Shown piece by piece: positions 8,180-17,715 of a stretch of 64,000 nt of DNA; within the stretch, counting starts at the first letter, position 1, and each line of letters opens with the position of its first letter. The translations under genes were made by a program, and so were the position numbers. The notes beneath the pieces were generated by a model, which saw nothing but the letters and a program-made list of their open reading frames with translations, was not told the DNA's origin and did no database searches. Source of the stretch: JBCBKP01 sp038521625. GTDB lineage: Bacteria > Planctomycetota > Phycisphaerae > Phycisphaerales > UBA1924. The stretch covers positions 76,326 through 140,325 of the forward strand of contig JBCBKP010000004.1 of assembly GCA_038521625.1 (NCBI GenBank), read 5' to 3'.

Positions 8180-11059
8180 ATGCCCACGCTCTACCTCATC
8201 GACGGCTACGCCCAGTTCTTCCGGGCCTACCACGCCATCCGCACGCCCATGACCAGCCCGGTCACCGGCGAGCCAACCAACATGACATTCGGCTTCGTCG
8301 GCATGCTCCTCCGACTGCTCCGCGCCGAGGACGAGCACCTGCGCGGGGCCGGCGAGCCGACGCACCTGGCCGTGGCGCTCGACGTCTCGGGCGACCGGGG
8401 CACGTTCCGCAGCGAGATCTACCCCAAGTACAAGGCCACCCGCGACGAGCCGCCCGAGGACCTGGCGCCCCAGGTCGAGCGGGCGCTGGCGCTGCTCGAG
8501 GCCATCGGCGTGCCGGTCGTGGGCGCCGAGGGTTATGAGGCCGACGACGTCATCGCGGCGCTCAGCGATGCGCACAAGCGCCGGGCCCGCGTCCGCTTCG
8601 TCAGCAAGGACAAGGACCTCAAGCAGCTCCTCGACCCCGGGAGGGTCGAGATGTACGACATCCACACCGGCCACCTGATCACCGCCGCCGAGCTGGCCGA
8701 GGAGACCGGCCTGGAGCCGCCGCAGGTCGTCGACATGCTCGCGCTGATGGGCGACAACGTCGACAACGTCCCGGGCGTCGCCGGCGTCGGCCCCAAGACC
8801 GCGGCGCAGCTCATCGCCGAGTTCGGCTCGCTCGACGCGGTGATCGCCGAGGTGCTCGAGGACAAGCCGAAGAAGGACTGGAAAATCAAAGGCAAGCGGC
8901 GCGAGAACATCGCGGCGTTCGCCGAGCACCTGCCGCGGTCGAGGGAGCTGGTGACGCTGCGGCACGACACGCCGTGCGAGCTGGAGCTGGACGCCGCGGC
9001 GATCGCGTCGCTGGACCTGGCGAAGCTGATGCCGATCCTCAAGGAGCTCGGCTTCAACCGGTACCAGGACGAGCTCAAGGAGCTGATCGACGGGACCCGC
9101 GGCGCTCGCGCCGGCACGAAGACCAAGGAGTCGAAGGGGACCGGCTTCGCCGACTCGCTCTTCGGTCCCGAGACCACGCTCCGCGAGGCCGAGGGCGACT
9201 ACGAGACCGTCACGACCAGCCAGCATCTCGACGAGCTCGTGGAGCGGCTCGCGTCCGCCGAGGTCTTCGCCGTCGACACCGAGACCACGCACATCCGGGC
9301 GATGCGGGCGGATCTCGCGGGCCTGAGCTTCTCGATCGAGGCGGGGAAGGCGTGCTACGTGCCGATCCGCTCGCCGGACGCCGAGAACCACCTCGACGAA
9401 GGAGCGGTCCTCGACGCCCTGCGGCCGGTGCTGGAAGACGAGTCCAAGCCGAAGCTCGGTCACAACCTCAAGTACGACATCCTGGCGCTGCGCCGCGCGG
9501 GTGTGGAGCTGCGCGGCCTCTGCCACGAGCGGGGGGGCGACAGCATGGTCGCCAGCTACCTGATCGACGCCTCGCGGTCGAGCCACTCGATGGACGCGCT
9601 CGCGCTGGCGCTGCTGGGGCGCGAGAACGTGCCGATCAAGGACCTGATCGGGACGGGCAAGAAGCAGATCCGATTCGACGAGGTCGCGCTCGACAAGGCC
9701 GCGCCGTACGCGGCCGAGGACGCGGACGTGACGCTGCAGCTCGCGCAGATCATGCACCCCCAGCTGAAGGCGATGCGGCTCGAGGAGCTCTACCGCGACG
9801 TCGAGCTGCCGCTGGTCGAGGCGCTGGCCGAGCTGGAGTGGAACGGCATCCTGGTCGATCCGGACGAGCTCGACGCGCAGCGCGATCGTCTCGAGGCGGA
9901 GATCGAGACTCTCAGGGCCCAGATCGACGAGGCGGCGCTCGCGGCCGCGGACCGCACGATCGACATCGACAGCCCCAAACAGCTCTCGGGGCTGCTGTTC
10001 CATAAGCCCGACCACGAGGAAGAGCCCGGTCTCGGCATCAAGCCGCTCAAGAAGATCAAGACGGGGTACTCGACCGACGCCGAGGTGCTGCAGAAGCTGG
10101 CCGACGACGCCGCGATCGAGACGCCGATCCCGGGGCTGATCCTGGAGTACCGCCAGCTCGCCAAGCTGGTCTCGACGTACCTGGCGGCGCTCAAGGACGA
10201 GATCCACCCCGAGACCGAGCGCATCCACGCGAGCTTCAACCAGACCGTCGCGGCGACCGGGCGGCTGAGCTCCTCGGACCCGAACCTGCAGAACATCCCG
10301 ATCCGGACCGACCTCGGGCGCGAGATCCGCAGGGCGTTCGTCGCGCCCGAGGGCCACACGCTCATCACGGCGGACTACTCGCAGATCGAGCTGCGGATCC
10401 TGGCGCACCTCTCGCAGGACCCTGGCCTGTGCGCCGCGTTCGAGCGCGGCGAGGACATCCACCGCGCGGTCGCGGCGCAGGTCCACGGCGTGGGGCTCGG
10501 AGACGTCACCCGCGAGCAGCGCGCCGGGGCGAAGATGGTCAACTTCGGGATCGTCTACGGGATCACCGCGTTCGGGCTGGCGCGACGGCTCGGCGTCTCG
10601 AACACCGAGGCCGACGAGATCATCACCGGCTACAAGAAGAAGTTCGCGGGCATCACGACCTTCCTCGAGGAGTGCATCGCGTTCGCCAAGAAGCACGGCT
10701 ACGTCGAGACGATGCTCCGGCGCCGGCGGCCGATCCCGGAGATCGAGGCGCGCAACCCGGCCCGCCGCTCGCTGGCGGAGCGGATGGCGATCAACAGCGT
10801 CGTGCAGGGCTCGGCCGCGGACCTGATCAAGCTGGCGATGATCGATCTGCACCGGCGCATCAAGGGTGGCGAGGACGCCCCGCTCGCGGGCGTGAAGATG
10901 CTGCTGCAGATCCACGACGAGCTGGTCTTCGAGGCGCCGGACGACATCGCGGGGGCGGCGCGCACGCTGATCGTCGATCGGATGGAGCGGGCGATGGAGC
11001 TCCGCGTGCCCGTGGTCGTCGATTCGGGCGTGGGGCCGAACTGGTTCGAGACGAAGTAG
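8180..11059 (+). CDS. polA: DNA polymerase I
   Basis: 959 residues with three domains. The 5' nuclease is at about 1-290, with SKDKDLKQLL and GDNVDNVPGV. The 3'-5' proofreading exonuclease is at about 340-530. The family A polymerase is at about 560-959, with DYSQIELRILAHLSQDPGL, the finger motif around RAGAKMVNFGIVYGI, and HDELVFEAP near the end. The exonuclease acidic residues (VDTETT, HNLKYD, YAAEDADVT) are kept, so proofreading is probably active, unlike in several other PolA lineages. It fills gaps in Okazaki fragments and in repair. The start follows the previous gene by about 20 bases. Confidence 0.97.
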   Translation: MPTLYLIDGYAQFFRAYHAIRTPMTSPVTGEPTNMTFGFVGMLLRLLRAEDEHLRGAGEPTHLAVALDVSGDRGTFRSEIYPKYKATRDEPPEDLAPQVERALALLEAIGVPVVGAEGYEADDVIAALSDAHKRRARVRFVSKDKDLKQLLDPGRVEMYDIHTGHLITAAELAEETGLEPPQVVDMLALMGDNVDNVPGVAGVGPKTAAQLIAEFGSLDAVIAEVLEDKPKKDWKIKGKRRENIAAFAEHLPRSRELVTLRHDTPCELELDAAAIASLDLAKLMPILKELGFNRYQDELKELIDGTRGARAGTKTKESKGTGFADSLFGPETTLREAEGDYETVTTSQHLDELVERLASAEVFAVDTETTHIRAMRADLAGLSFSIEAGKACYVPIRSPDAENHLDEGAVLDALRPVLEDESKPKLGHNLKYDILALRRAGVELRGLCHERGGDSMVASYLIDASRSSHSMDALALALLGRENVPIKDLIGTGKKQIRFDEVALDKAAPYAAEDADVTLQLAQIMHPQLKAMRLEELYRDVELPLVEALAELEWNGILVDPDELDAQRDRLEAEIETLRAQIDEAALAAADRTIDIDSPKQLSGLLFHKPDHEEEPGLGIKPLKKIKTGYSTDAEVLQKLADDAAIETPIPGLILEYRQLAKLVSTYLAALKDEIHPETERIHASFNQTVAATGRLSSSDPNLQNIPIRTDLGREIRRAFVAPEGHTLITADYSQIELRILAHLSQDPGLCAAFERGEDIHRAVAAQVHGVGLGDVTREQRAGAKMVNFGIVYGITAFGLARRLGVSNTEADEIITGYKKKFAGITTFLEECIAFAKKHGYVETMLRRRRPIPEIEARNPARRSLAERMAINSVVQGSAADLIKLAMIDLHRRIKGGEDAPLAGVKMLLQIHDELVFEAPDDIAGAARTLIVDRMERAMELRVPVVVDSGVGPNWFETK

Positions 11060-11171
11060 AGAGTCTCGCGATGGGGCAGACCAGCCGAGGGACGGATCAC
11101 CCCGGTCGAACTGACGGATCGCCGATCGCGTACCGACGGCCGTGGATGCCGCGTCTCCGTACGCTCGAAGC

Positions 11172-11933
11172 GTGATCCCTCGCCGGACCATCCGACGCTC
11201 GATCTCGTGTCTGTTGCTCGGCGCCAGTCTCGCGGTCTTGACGACAGTCTGGTTGGCGATCTCGCCTCAGCGGGTGGCCTGGCTCGATCCCTACGTGATC
11301 TCGGCGCAGCTCGGCCTGACAGGGAACGGGCCGGGCTGGCAGGACGGCAAGTGGGTGATCCACGACGGGCGCGTGTCGTTCTTCGTCTACGTCCCCCACC
11401 GCCGTCTAGGGCGGACCGAGCACATCGCGGGGGTCGTCCAACGCGCAGAGGACGCGCCGCGCGATCCGGACGCGGGCTACGTCGAGGGCGTGCCGGGCTG
11501 GCTCCGGCGCCACACGACACGCGAGGAGCTCACGCACCCGATCGACGACATCCAGATCGTCCGCGTGCAGGAATCGGGCTGGCCGATGCGTGCGGCGAGC
11601 TCGGCGATGGTCTCGACCTATTCCGGGAACGCCACGGTCCTGCGGGACGCCATCCCGGGCGACCCGCTCCGCGCTTCGGTGCTGCGGGGCCGAGACCCGA
11701 TCCCGACCGCCGTCATTTGGCCGGGCTTTCTCGCGAACGCCGTCGTCTACGCGATTCCTATTCTGGTTATCTGGGAACTCTGTGCCCTGAGCGTTCGGAT
11801 GCGCCGACGCTCTCGCGGTCTGTGCGCGAGCTGCGGGTACGACCTCGCCGACCAAGCGGGCCCGAACGCCGTCTGCCCGGAGTGCGGAGCGCAAACCGCC
11901 GGATCGACGGGCGCGCAGCGCCGCCCCGCGTAG
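11172..11933 (+). CDS. Membrane protein with C-terminal CGYDL zinc ribbon
   Basis: About 253 residues. It has an N-terminal membrane segment just after the start, an extracytoplasmic middle part, a second membrane helix near the C-terminus (FLANAVVYAIPILVIWELCA region), then a zinc-ribbon pattern CASCGYDL...CPECG. The last module is a recurring feature of planctomycete membrane proteins and returns here at 23256-23852. I took the GTG at 11172; an in-frame GTG at 11142 would add ten residues. No function is known. Confidence 0.7.
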   Translation: MIPRRTIRRSISCLLLGASLAVLTTVWLAISPQRVAWLDPYVISAQLGLTGNGPGWQDGKWVIHDGRVSFFVYVPHRRLGRTEHIAGVVQRAEDAPRDPDAGYVEGVPGWLRRHTTREELTHPIDDIQIVRVQESGWPMRAASSAMVSTYSGNATVLRDAIPGDPLRASVLRGRDPIPTAVIWPGFLANAVVYAIPILVIWELCALSVRMRRRSRGLCASCGYDLADQAGPNAVCPECGAQTAGSTGAQRRPA

Positions 11934-11942
11934 ACTGGACCC

Positions 11943-13673
11943 ATGACCCGATTCACGCTCGGCGCCCTGTTGGCCGCCTCGACCGCCGTCGCCCACGCCC
12001 ATCCCGGCCACCCCACCGGCCCCGAGGGCGACCGCCCCGCGATCGCGGAGGTGATCTACCTCAACGCCAACGTCTACACCGCCGACGACGGCACGCCCCG
12101 CGCCGAGGCGTTCGCGGTCGCGGGCGGCGAGTTCGTCGCGGTCGGCTCGCGGGCCGAGGTCGAGCACCACCGGGGCGAGTACACCGAGACCGTCGACCTC
12201 CGCGGGCTGACCGTCCTGCCCGGCCTGATCGACGCGCACGGCCACCTGACCGGGCTCGGCGCGATCCGCCTCGGCGTGATCGACCTCGCCGGCACGACCA
12301 GCTACCAACAGGTCATCGACCGGGTCGTCGAACAGGCCGAGCGGACGCCGGAGGGCGAGTGGGTGCTCGGTCGCGGGTGGGACCACGAGTCGTGGCCAGA
12401 GCGCGAGCTGCCGACGCACGACGAGCTCTCGGCGGCCGTGCCGGACCACCCGGTCTGGCTCGGGCGCGTCGATGGGCACGCGGCGCTGGCCAACGCCGCC
12501 GCGATGGAGGCGGCCGGCGTCGACGCGGACACCGCGTCGCCCGAGGGCGGCGAGGTCCTCAAGGACGAGGACGGCCGACCGACGGGCGTCTTCGTCGACA
12601 ACGCCGAGGGCCTCGTCGAGCGCGTGGTGCCGGCGGGCGCCCGCGGGCGGATGGACGACATGATCCTCGCCGGCCAGCAGGCGTGCTTCGAGGTCGGGCT
12701 GGTCAGCGTCCAGGACATGGGCGGCAGCCCCGGCGGCGTCGAGGTCTACCGGCGGCTGGAGCGTGAGGGCCTGCTCAAGCTGCGGATGGATCTCTCTCTG
12801 TCGGCCAACTACGCGGTGCGCTACTTCGAGGAGAACGCCCCGCAGCACGCCGACGCCTCGGACGGCGAGCGCGTCTCGGTCCGCGCCGCCAAGCTCTACG
12901 TCGACGGCGCGATGGGCAGCCGCGGCGCCTGGCTGCTCGAGCCCTACGAGGACCGGCCGGTCGGACCCGGTGGCGAGCCGTACGTCGGCCTGGCCGTCAT
13001 GCAGCCCGACCTGATCGAGTTCATCAGCCGGCACGGGCTGCAGCGCGGCTACCAGCTGCGCGTGCACGCGATCGGCGACCGGGGCAACCGCGAGGTGCTC
13101 GACGCCTTCGAGCGTGCCGCGGCCTCGACAGGCGAAGACCTCGCGGCCGCGCGGTTCCGCGTCGAGCACGCCCAGCTGCTCGACCCCGAGGACATCCCGC
13201 GATTCGCCGAGATGGGCGTGATCGCCTCGATGCAGGCGACGCACGCCACCAGCGACATGCGCTGGGTCCGCGACCGCGTCGGCCCCGACCGGGCGCTCGG
13301 CGCGTACGCCTGGGGCGACCTGCTGCGCTCCGGCGCGGTGATCGCAGGGGGCAGCGACTTCCCGGTCGAGAGCCACAACCCGTTCCTCGGCTTCTACGCC
13401 TCGATCACGCGCCAGAACTCGACGGGCTGGCCGTCCGGCGGCTGGTATCCGGGCCAGCGGATGACGCGCGAGGAGACGCTGCGGAGCATGACGATCGACG
13501 CGGCGTTCGCCGGCTTCGCCGAGGACGTCCGCGGCTCGATCAGCGAGGGCAAGCGTGCGGACTTCATCGTGATCGACCGCGACGTCATGACGGTCGAGCC
13601 GGCGGAGATCCTGGACACCAGGGTGCTCCGCACCGTCATCGACGGCGAAGAGGTCTACCGCGCCGGCCGCTGA
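11943..13673 (+). CDS. Secreted amidohydrolase (YtcJ-like, amidohydrolase family 3)
   Basis: 576 residues. A signal peptide of about 19 residues ends near AHA. The mature part has the metal-binding HGH at 99-101 in LPGLIDAHGHL, the VDGAMGSRGAWLLEPY segment, the RVHAIGDRGNREVLDA segment, and a late GGSDFPVE motif. All are typical of YtcJ-type metal-dependent hydrolases acting on amides or carbamates. The substrate cannot be read from sequence. Export suggests a scavenging or detoxifying role in the periplasm. It lies between a zinc-ribbon membrane protein and prmC, with five bases to the latter. Confidence 0.87.
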   Translation: MTRFTLGALLAASTAVAHAHPGHPTGPEGDRPAIAEVIYLNANVYTADDGTPRAEAFAVAGGEFVAVGSRAEVEHHRGEYTETVDLRGLTVLPGLIDAHGHLTGLGAIRLGVIDLAGTTSYQQVIDRVVEQAERTPEGEWVLGRGWDHESWPERELPTHDELSAAVPDHPVWLGRVDGHAALANAAAMEAAGVDADTASPEGGEVLKDEDGRPTGVFVDNAEGLVERVVPAGARGRMDDMILAGQQACFEVGLVSVQDMGGSPGGVEVYRRLEREGLLKLRMDLSLSANYAVRYFEENAPQHADASDGERVSVRAAKLYVDGAMGSRGAWLLEPYEDRPVGPGGEPYVGLAVMQPDLIEFISRHGLQRGYQLRVHAIGDRGNREVLDAFERAAASTGEDLAAARFRVEHAQLLDPEDIPRFAEMGVIASMQATHATSDMRWVRDRVGPDRALGAYAWGDLLRSGAVIAGGSDFPVESHNPFLGFYASITRQNSTGWPSGGWYPGQRMTREETLRSMTIDAAFAGFAEDVRGSISEGKRADFIVIDRDVMTVEPAEILDTRVLRTVIDGEEVYRAGR

Positions 13674-13677
13674 GCCC

Positions 13678-14547
13678 ATGCCGACCGCGCCCGCCGAGCC
13701 CTGGACCACCCGCCGCCTCCTGCAGTGGATCGGCGGGGCACTCGCCGAGCGCGGGATCGACAGCCCGCGCCTGTGCGCCGAGATGCTCGTCTCGCACGTG
13801 ATCGGCTGCGAGCGGCTCAGGCTCTACATGGACCCCGACCGCCCGGCCGCGCCCGACGAGCGCGACACGCTGCGAGACCTCGTCCGACGGGCGCTCACGC
13901 ACGAGCCGATCCAGCACCTCGTCGGCGAGGCGTGGTTTTTCGGGCTGCCGTTCAATTCCGACGGCCGGGCGCTCGTGCCGCGCCCGAGCACGGAGACGAT
14001 CGTCGAGCACGTGCTCCAGCTCGCGCGGAGCGAGACCGTCGACCGCGTGGCCGACGTCTGCACGGGCTCGGGCTGCATCGCGATCGCGCTGGCGAAGAAC
14101 CTGCCCGGCGCGACCATCATCGCTTCCGACATCTCCGCCGATGCCCTCGGGCTCGCGCGCGAGAACGCCGAGCGGCACGGCGTCTCGGACCGGATCGAGC
14201 TCCGCGAGGGCGACCTGCTCGCGCCGCTCGACGGCGAGGCGCCCTTCGCTGCGCTGGTCGCCAACCCGCCCTACATCCCAGACCACGAGTGGGAGGCGGT
14301 CGAGCCGAACGTCAAGGACCACGAGCCGACCCTCGCGCTCCGAGGCGGAGCCGATGGCCTGGACCTCGTCCGGCCGCTGATCGAGGGCGCGAGCGCTCTG
14401 CTCCGGCCCGGCGGGATTCTCGCCGTCGAGGTCGCGGCGTGCCACACCGAGGACGCCCGAACGATCGCCGCGTCGTCGTTCGACGACGTGCGGGTGCTGA
14501 AGGACGTCGACGGACTCGATCGCGTGGTGATCGGTCGAGCCCGCTAG
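13678..14547 (+). CDS. prmC: Peptide chain release factor N5-glutamine methyltransferase (PrmC/HemK family)
   Basis: 289 residues. The N-terminal helical part (about 1-80) is of the PrmC type. The SAM-binding Rossmann domain shows VADVCTGSGCIAIALA near 124-138, and the catalytic NPPYIP motif is at 196-201. PrmC methylates the GGQ glutamine of release factors RF1 and RF2 with S-adenosylmethionine. prfA, a frequent neighbour, is not in this window. A related N5-glutamine methyltransferase such as PrmB cannot be excluded, but the N-terminal domain favours PrmC. The 3' end overlaps the convergent gene by four bases. Confidence 0.88.
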   Translation: MPTAPAEPWTTRRLLQWIGGALAERGIDSPRLCAEMLVSHVIGCERLRLYMDPDRPAAPDERDTLRDLVRRALTHEPIQHLVGEAWFFGLPFNSDGRALVPRPSTETIVEHVLQLARSETVDRVADVCTGSGCIAIALAKNLPGATIIASDISADALGLARENAERHGVSDRIELREGDLLAPLDGEAPFAALVANPPYIPDHEWEAVEPNVKDHEPTLALRGGADGLDLVRPLIEGASALLRPGGILAVEVAACHTEDARTIAASSFDDVRVLKDVDGLDRVVIGRAR

Positions 14548-15140
14548 CAGCTCCGGTAATTGTCGTGCAGGCCGGCGCCCGCGCAGATCATCGGCACGGC
14601 CTTGGCCGCGCGCGACTCGCGCGTCTCGGCCTTCTTGGCGGACGCCACGTGCTCGGCGTACTCACGCCGCTTGCCGGGCGTGTGACCCGCCCACGCCGCC
14701 TCGGCGCCCTCGGCCGACTTCATGGCCTCGGCGAGCTCGGCGGGGATCTCGACACCCTTGCCGCGCGTCGGCTTGATCTCCTTGCCCTGGTCAACGAGCG
14801 CCATCGCCTCCTCGAGATAGGCCTTGATCGCGCGGACCTTGATCTCTTTCGGTGACGCGAACCGCCACTGGCGGAGAGCCTTCGTCTTGCCGTCCTGCGC
14901 GTTGATCAGAACGCCGAGGTCGTCGGCGAGAAGCGCCCCCTGGTGGAACCACAGCCCGACATAGCCCTTGAACGCGGCGAGACCAACGACGTTCTTGCCG
15001 CCGTAGGTGTAGCAGGGCGCCCCCCACTTCACCGTCTCCTCGAGCGGCGTGTCGTTGAGGATCCCGTGGAGCTTGACCAGCTCGGGCCCCCAGAGGTCCG
15101 CGGATCCGATGTACTCGTCGACGGTGGCTGCACGCGGCAT
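14544..15140 (-). CDS. YdeI/DUF1801-type protein
   Basis: 198 residues. The N-terminal part (about 1-115) has the DUF1801 pattern, including ETVKWGAPCYTYGGKNVVGL and VGLWFHQGALL. The C-terminal part (about 125-185) has the YdeI/OmpD-associated pattern of IPAELAEAMK and an AWAGHTPGKRREYAEHV helix. The family is small, cytosolic and without firm biochemical function. The ATG at 15138-15140 is the family start; longer in-frame extensions are arginine-rich and not convincing. Confidence 0.82.
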   Translation of the reverse strand: MPRAATVDEYIGSADLWGPELVKLHGILNDTPLEETVKWGAPCYTYGGKNVVGLAAFKGYVGLWFHQGALLADDLGVLINAQDGKTKALRQWRFASPKEIKVRAIKAYLEEAMALVDQGKEIKPTRGKGVEIPAELAEAMKSAEGAEAAWAGHTPGKRREYAEHVASAKKAETRESRAAKAVPMICAGAGLHDNYRSC

Positions 15141-15244
15141 GGGCGCTCCCCCTCGGGACGATGCTACAGGCTCGATCGCGTCGGCCCAAGACCCCACCAC
15201 CGGACCCAACCATCGGACCCAATCATCGGACCCGGCCGCCGGTC

Positions 15245-15835
15245 TCAGACGTCTTCCGGATCGGTCGGCGGCTGGGTGAAGATGCTCTCGAGCACGTCCT
15301 GGAGCAGATAGAGCCGGTCGAGCAGGCTGAGGTTGGCGTCGAGAAAGATGTGCATCATCTTCGCCTCGTCGCGCCCCCCGAAGGACGCCCACGTCTTCCG
15401 AAGGAACGCGGTATCGAGCGCAGCGGGCTTCTCGATCGGTGTCGTGCCGTGGATAACCGTCACGATCTGCACCACCTTCTCCCGCATCTCGTCGAGGTGA
15501 TCACGGTGCCTGGCGATCTCCTCCCGCAGCGCCCCCTCGGCGTCCACGACCGCCTGCATCGCGGCGACGCGCTCGGCCCGCCTGCGGCTGCTTCGGGTTC
15601 GCTCAGCGCTCTGATCGGGGAGCCACCCATCGCCCGCGGCGGAGATCCGGCCGCGTATCGCGGCGAACCTCGCCCCGCGGCTGACGCGGAATGCCCGGCA
15701 GGCATCCTCGATGCCTCGGATCCACCGCGACGCGCAATCTGCGAAGTCGGGCGCGTTGCCCTCATAGCCGGAGACGAGATCGGAGAGTTCGCTCGAGGAC
15801 TTCTCGAGGCGTTCGAGCAGGGCGATGCGTTGCAT
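15245..15835 (-). CDS. Unknown helical protein, third gene of the DUF2589 operon
   Basis: 196 residues, predicted almost wholly helical, rich in Arg, Glu, Asp and Leu, without signal peptide or membrane segment. The C-terminal half carries a repeated leucine spacing (LDANLSLLDRLYLLQDVLE) suited to helix bundling. I do not recognise the family. It begins four bases after the stop of the gene before it, so it is almost certainly cotranscribed with the 15840-16592 gene and the DUF2589 gene. Confidence 0.7.
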   Translation of the reverse strand: MQRIALLERLEKSSSELSDLVSGYEGNAPDFADCASRWIRGIEDACRAFRVSRGARFAAIRGRISAAGDGWLPDQSAERTRSSRRRAERVAAMQAVVDAEGALREEIARHRDHLDEMREKVVQIVTVIHGTTPIEKPAALDTAFLRKTWASFGGRDEAKMMHIFLDANLSLLDRLYLLQDVLESIFTQPPTDPEDV

Positions 15836-15839
15836 CGGA

Positions 15840-16592
15840 TCACTCCGGCGTCAGGACCATCCGCCCCTCGTCGTCGCCGTCGCCCATCGACTCCCACGCG
15901 AGGCCCTCCTCCCGGAGCACGATCTTCACACGCGCGACCGAGCGTGGGTCGGCGGACTCCTTCATGGAAGCGGTCGCGACGTTGACCATCATGCTCGGCG
16001 CGACGCCGGGCCGCTTGATGGCGGCCCTGGCGGCGTTCCTGTCGATCGCCTCGCGGACCGCCCCCCTCGCCTCGTCCGAGAGCCCGAGCGGCTTGGCGCG
16101 TTCGAGATCGATCATCGCGCGCCGGGAGGCCCGCCTGGTCACCTCGCCGGCGGCGAGCGGCTGCGCGCGCAGCTCGGACGCCCCGGGGTCATCGCGCGCG
16201 GTGAACAGACGATTGGCCGGATCGACCCGTCTGGGGGCTCGCTCGCGTTCGGCCTCGATGCGCCGGGCGAGCAGGGTGCGCAGCTCGTCACGTCTGGCGC
16301 GCGGGATCGGCGTCTCGGTGGCGGCGGCGGCGTCGATCACCGAATCGGACATCTTGCCCGCGACGTTCTCGGGCGTGTCCTGCTCGTCGGCCCTGCCCGC
16401 GGTGCCCTCCTCGATGATCACCGGCATCTCGACGACGACCTCGGGCATGCGGATGCGGGGGACGCTCATGCCCTCCATGAGCGGCTCGTCGCGATACGAC
16501 TCGGCGGTCAGCACCGCCTGCTCGTCCGCCATGCGGCGCGCCTTGACGATGTCGGACATGATCGCGCCGAGCACGGTGCCGAGTTGGATCAT
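15840..16592 (-). CDS. Unknown protein, middle gene of the DUF2589 operon
   Basis: 250 residues. The N-terminal part (about 1-65) has a helix, IQLGTVLGAIMSDIVKARRM, then a proline-punctuated beta-like stretch (VPRIRMPEVVVEMPVII). A low-complexity linker and a charged helical C-terminus follow. From memory, proteins with this start recur next to DUF2589 genes, but that should be verified. The ATG at 16590-16592 is preceded by GGAGAAGAG. A GC-rich hairpin in the 69-base gap upstream could reduce its expression relative to the DUF2589 gene. No catalytic motif was seen. Confidence 0.7.
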   Translation of the reverse strand: MIQLGTVLGAIMSDIVKARRMADEQAVLTAESYRDEPLMEGMSVPRIRMPEVVVEMPVIIEEGTAGRADEQDTPENVAGKMSDSVIDAAAATETPIPRARRDELRTLLARRIEAERERAPRRVDPANRLFTARDDPGASELRAQPLAAGEVTRRASRRAMIDLERAKPLGLSDEARGAVREAIDRNAARAAIKRPGVAPSMMVNVATASMKESADPRSVARVKIVLREEGLAWESMGDGDDEGRMVLTPE

Positions 16593-16623
16593 GATTCTCT
16601 TCTCCGGTCGAATGGGCCATAAA

Positions 16624-16652
16624 GCCCCGGCAGGCCCTGCGGCCCGCCGGGA
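16624..16652 (-). terminator. Attenuator-like hairpin between DUF2589 gene and downstream genes
   Basis: On the minus strand an 11-base stem (plus-strand arms 16627-16637 and 16642-16652, one G-U pair in the RNA) with a four-base loop is followed by GCTTTAT. The T-tract is short, so this is more likely partial termination or an RNA-stability element than a full terminator. Confidence 0.5.
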
Positions 16653-16661
16653 CACAGACTA

Positions 16662-17219
16662 TCAGGCGGCGGCGTCCTTGATCGAGTTCTCGAGGACGTT
16701 CAGCACACGCTCCATGCCGGGCGGGAGCTCGTCCTGGATGGCGCGGACGTGGACCTTCATGGTGTACGTGCGCTCGGTCTCGCTGCCCTTCTCGTTCTTC
16801 TTCTTGTAGGAGTACGAGGCCTTGAGCTTCGCCGAGCCCCAGAGCCAGCTCGCCTTGGCCTCGAGCGACGCCGAGAAGTCGTGCTGGGACGTCGTCTTGT
16901 TGTACTGCGTCGAAGAGATCTTGGCGTTGAAGTCGATCGTCGTCTCTTCGACGCGCAGGAACGGGATCGGGAGGATCGTCAGCAGCGGCACCGTCAGCTT
17001 GTGCTTGGCCGTGCTCGTCACGCCCTGGTCGTCCTCGACCTCCTTCTCGTAGTTGAACTCGGTGGTGAGGACGTCGCCGTTGTCATCGAAGCCGACCTGT
17101 TTGATGAAGTCGACCGAGGTGAGCGACGACTGAGCCTGGGACGCGACGACCGCGCGGAGCGGTCCGCCGATCATCGACTCGAAGTCGAGCGAGGCGAGTT
17201 CCTGTCCTGGGGTGGGCAT
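16662..17219 (-). CDS. DUF2589 domain protein
   Basis: 185 residues matching the DUF2589 pattern: a start with a GGPLRAVVASQAQSSLTSVDF helix (about 18-38), the FIKQVGF segment, a central beta-rich region of alternating polar and hydrophobic residues (about 45-155), and a C-terminal helix with PGMERVLNVLENSI. There is no signal peptide or membrane helix. The function is unknown. The middle reads like antiparallel strands ending in charged turns, so assembly into a larger structure is possible but unproven. An AGAAGGGAA ribosome site precedes the ATG. First gene of a three-gene operon. Confidence 0.85.
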   Translation of the reverse strand: MPTPGQELASLDFESMIGGPLRAVVASQAQSSLTSVDFIKQVGFDDNGDVLTTEFNYEKEVEDDQGVTSTAKHKLTVPLLTILPIPFLRVEETTIDFNAKISSTQYNKTTSQHDFSASLEAKASWLWGSAKLKASYSYKKKNEKGSETERTYTMKVHVRAIQDELPPGMERVLNVLENSIKDAAA

Positions 17220-17715
17220 GGTGTTCCCTTCTCTTCTATGTGCGATCCGGAATCAGACGACGAGCCGCGCGATCTCACCCCGTCGCTCGAGGTGTCGGGC
17301 GGCACGGACAACTCGCGGCTCGCGGGTGTCGCGCTCCGCGCACGCGGGCCCCGTCTCGAGACCGGCTCCGGAAGGGAGCGGAGTCTAATGATCCGCGCCA
17401 CGTGCTCTAAGGGACAAACGCGCGAGCGCGCGGCACGATCCTCGACCTGAGACGGGCGAATCCCGAGGTGGCGTTCGGGAGTTACGCCGCTCGTGCGCCC
17501 GCGGGTTCCGATCCATCCTCGGCCAGAGCCGGAGCCGATCGGCAGGGCGCACGAGGACTTAGACGCGTCCCACAGGGAGACACATCGGCCGACCGCGACA
17601 ACTCGCGCGACCTAAGCGTCGAGCGTCCCGATCACCGAACCGTGTCCGCGCGCTGGCGCGATCACCGCCCAAATAAGCAGGTATTCGCAACCGAAACAAG
17701 GGGCGCGATCGGCCC
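17220..17715. other. Intergenic region upstream of the DUF2589 operon
   Basis: About 500 bases without a supported gene. It should contain the DUF2589 operon promoter (minus strand) and the end of the receiver-protein transcript. Short ORFs here look random. I saw no tRNA, no repeat array and no clear terminator. Confidence 0.5.

Noticed and set aside
6917..11191. A 1424-residue open frame on the minus strand
   Set aside because: It lies opposite polA and the GlmU-like gene, has Arg/Asp/Val-biased composition typical of antisense frames in GC-rich genes, and no domain.
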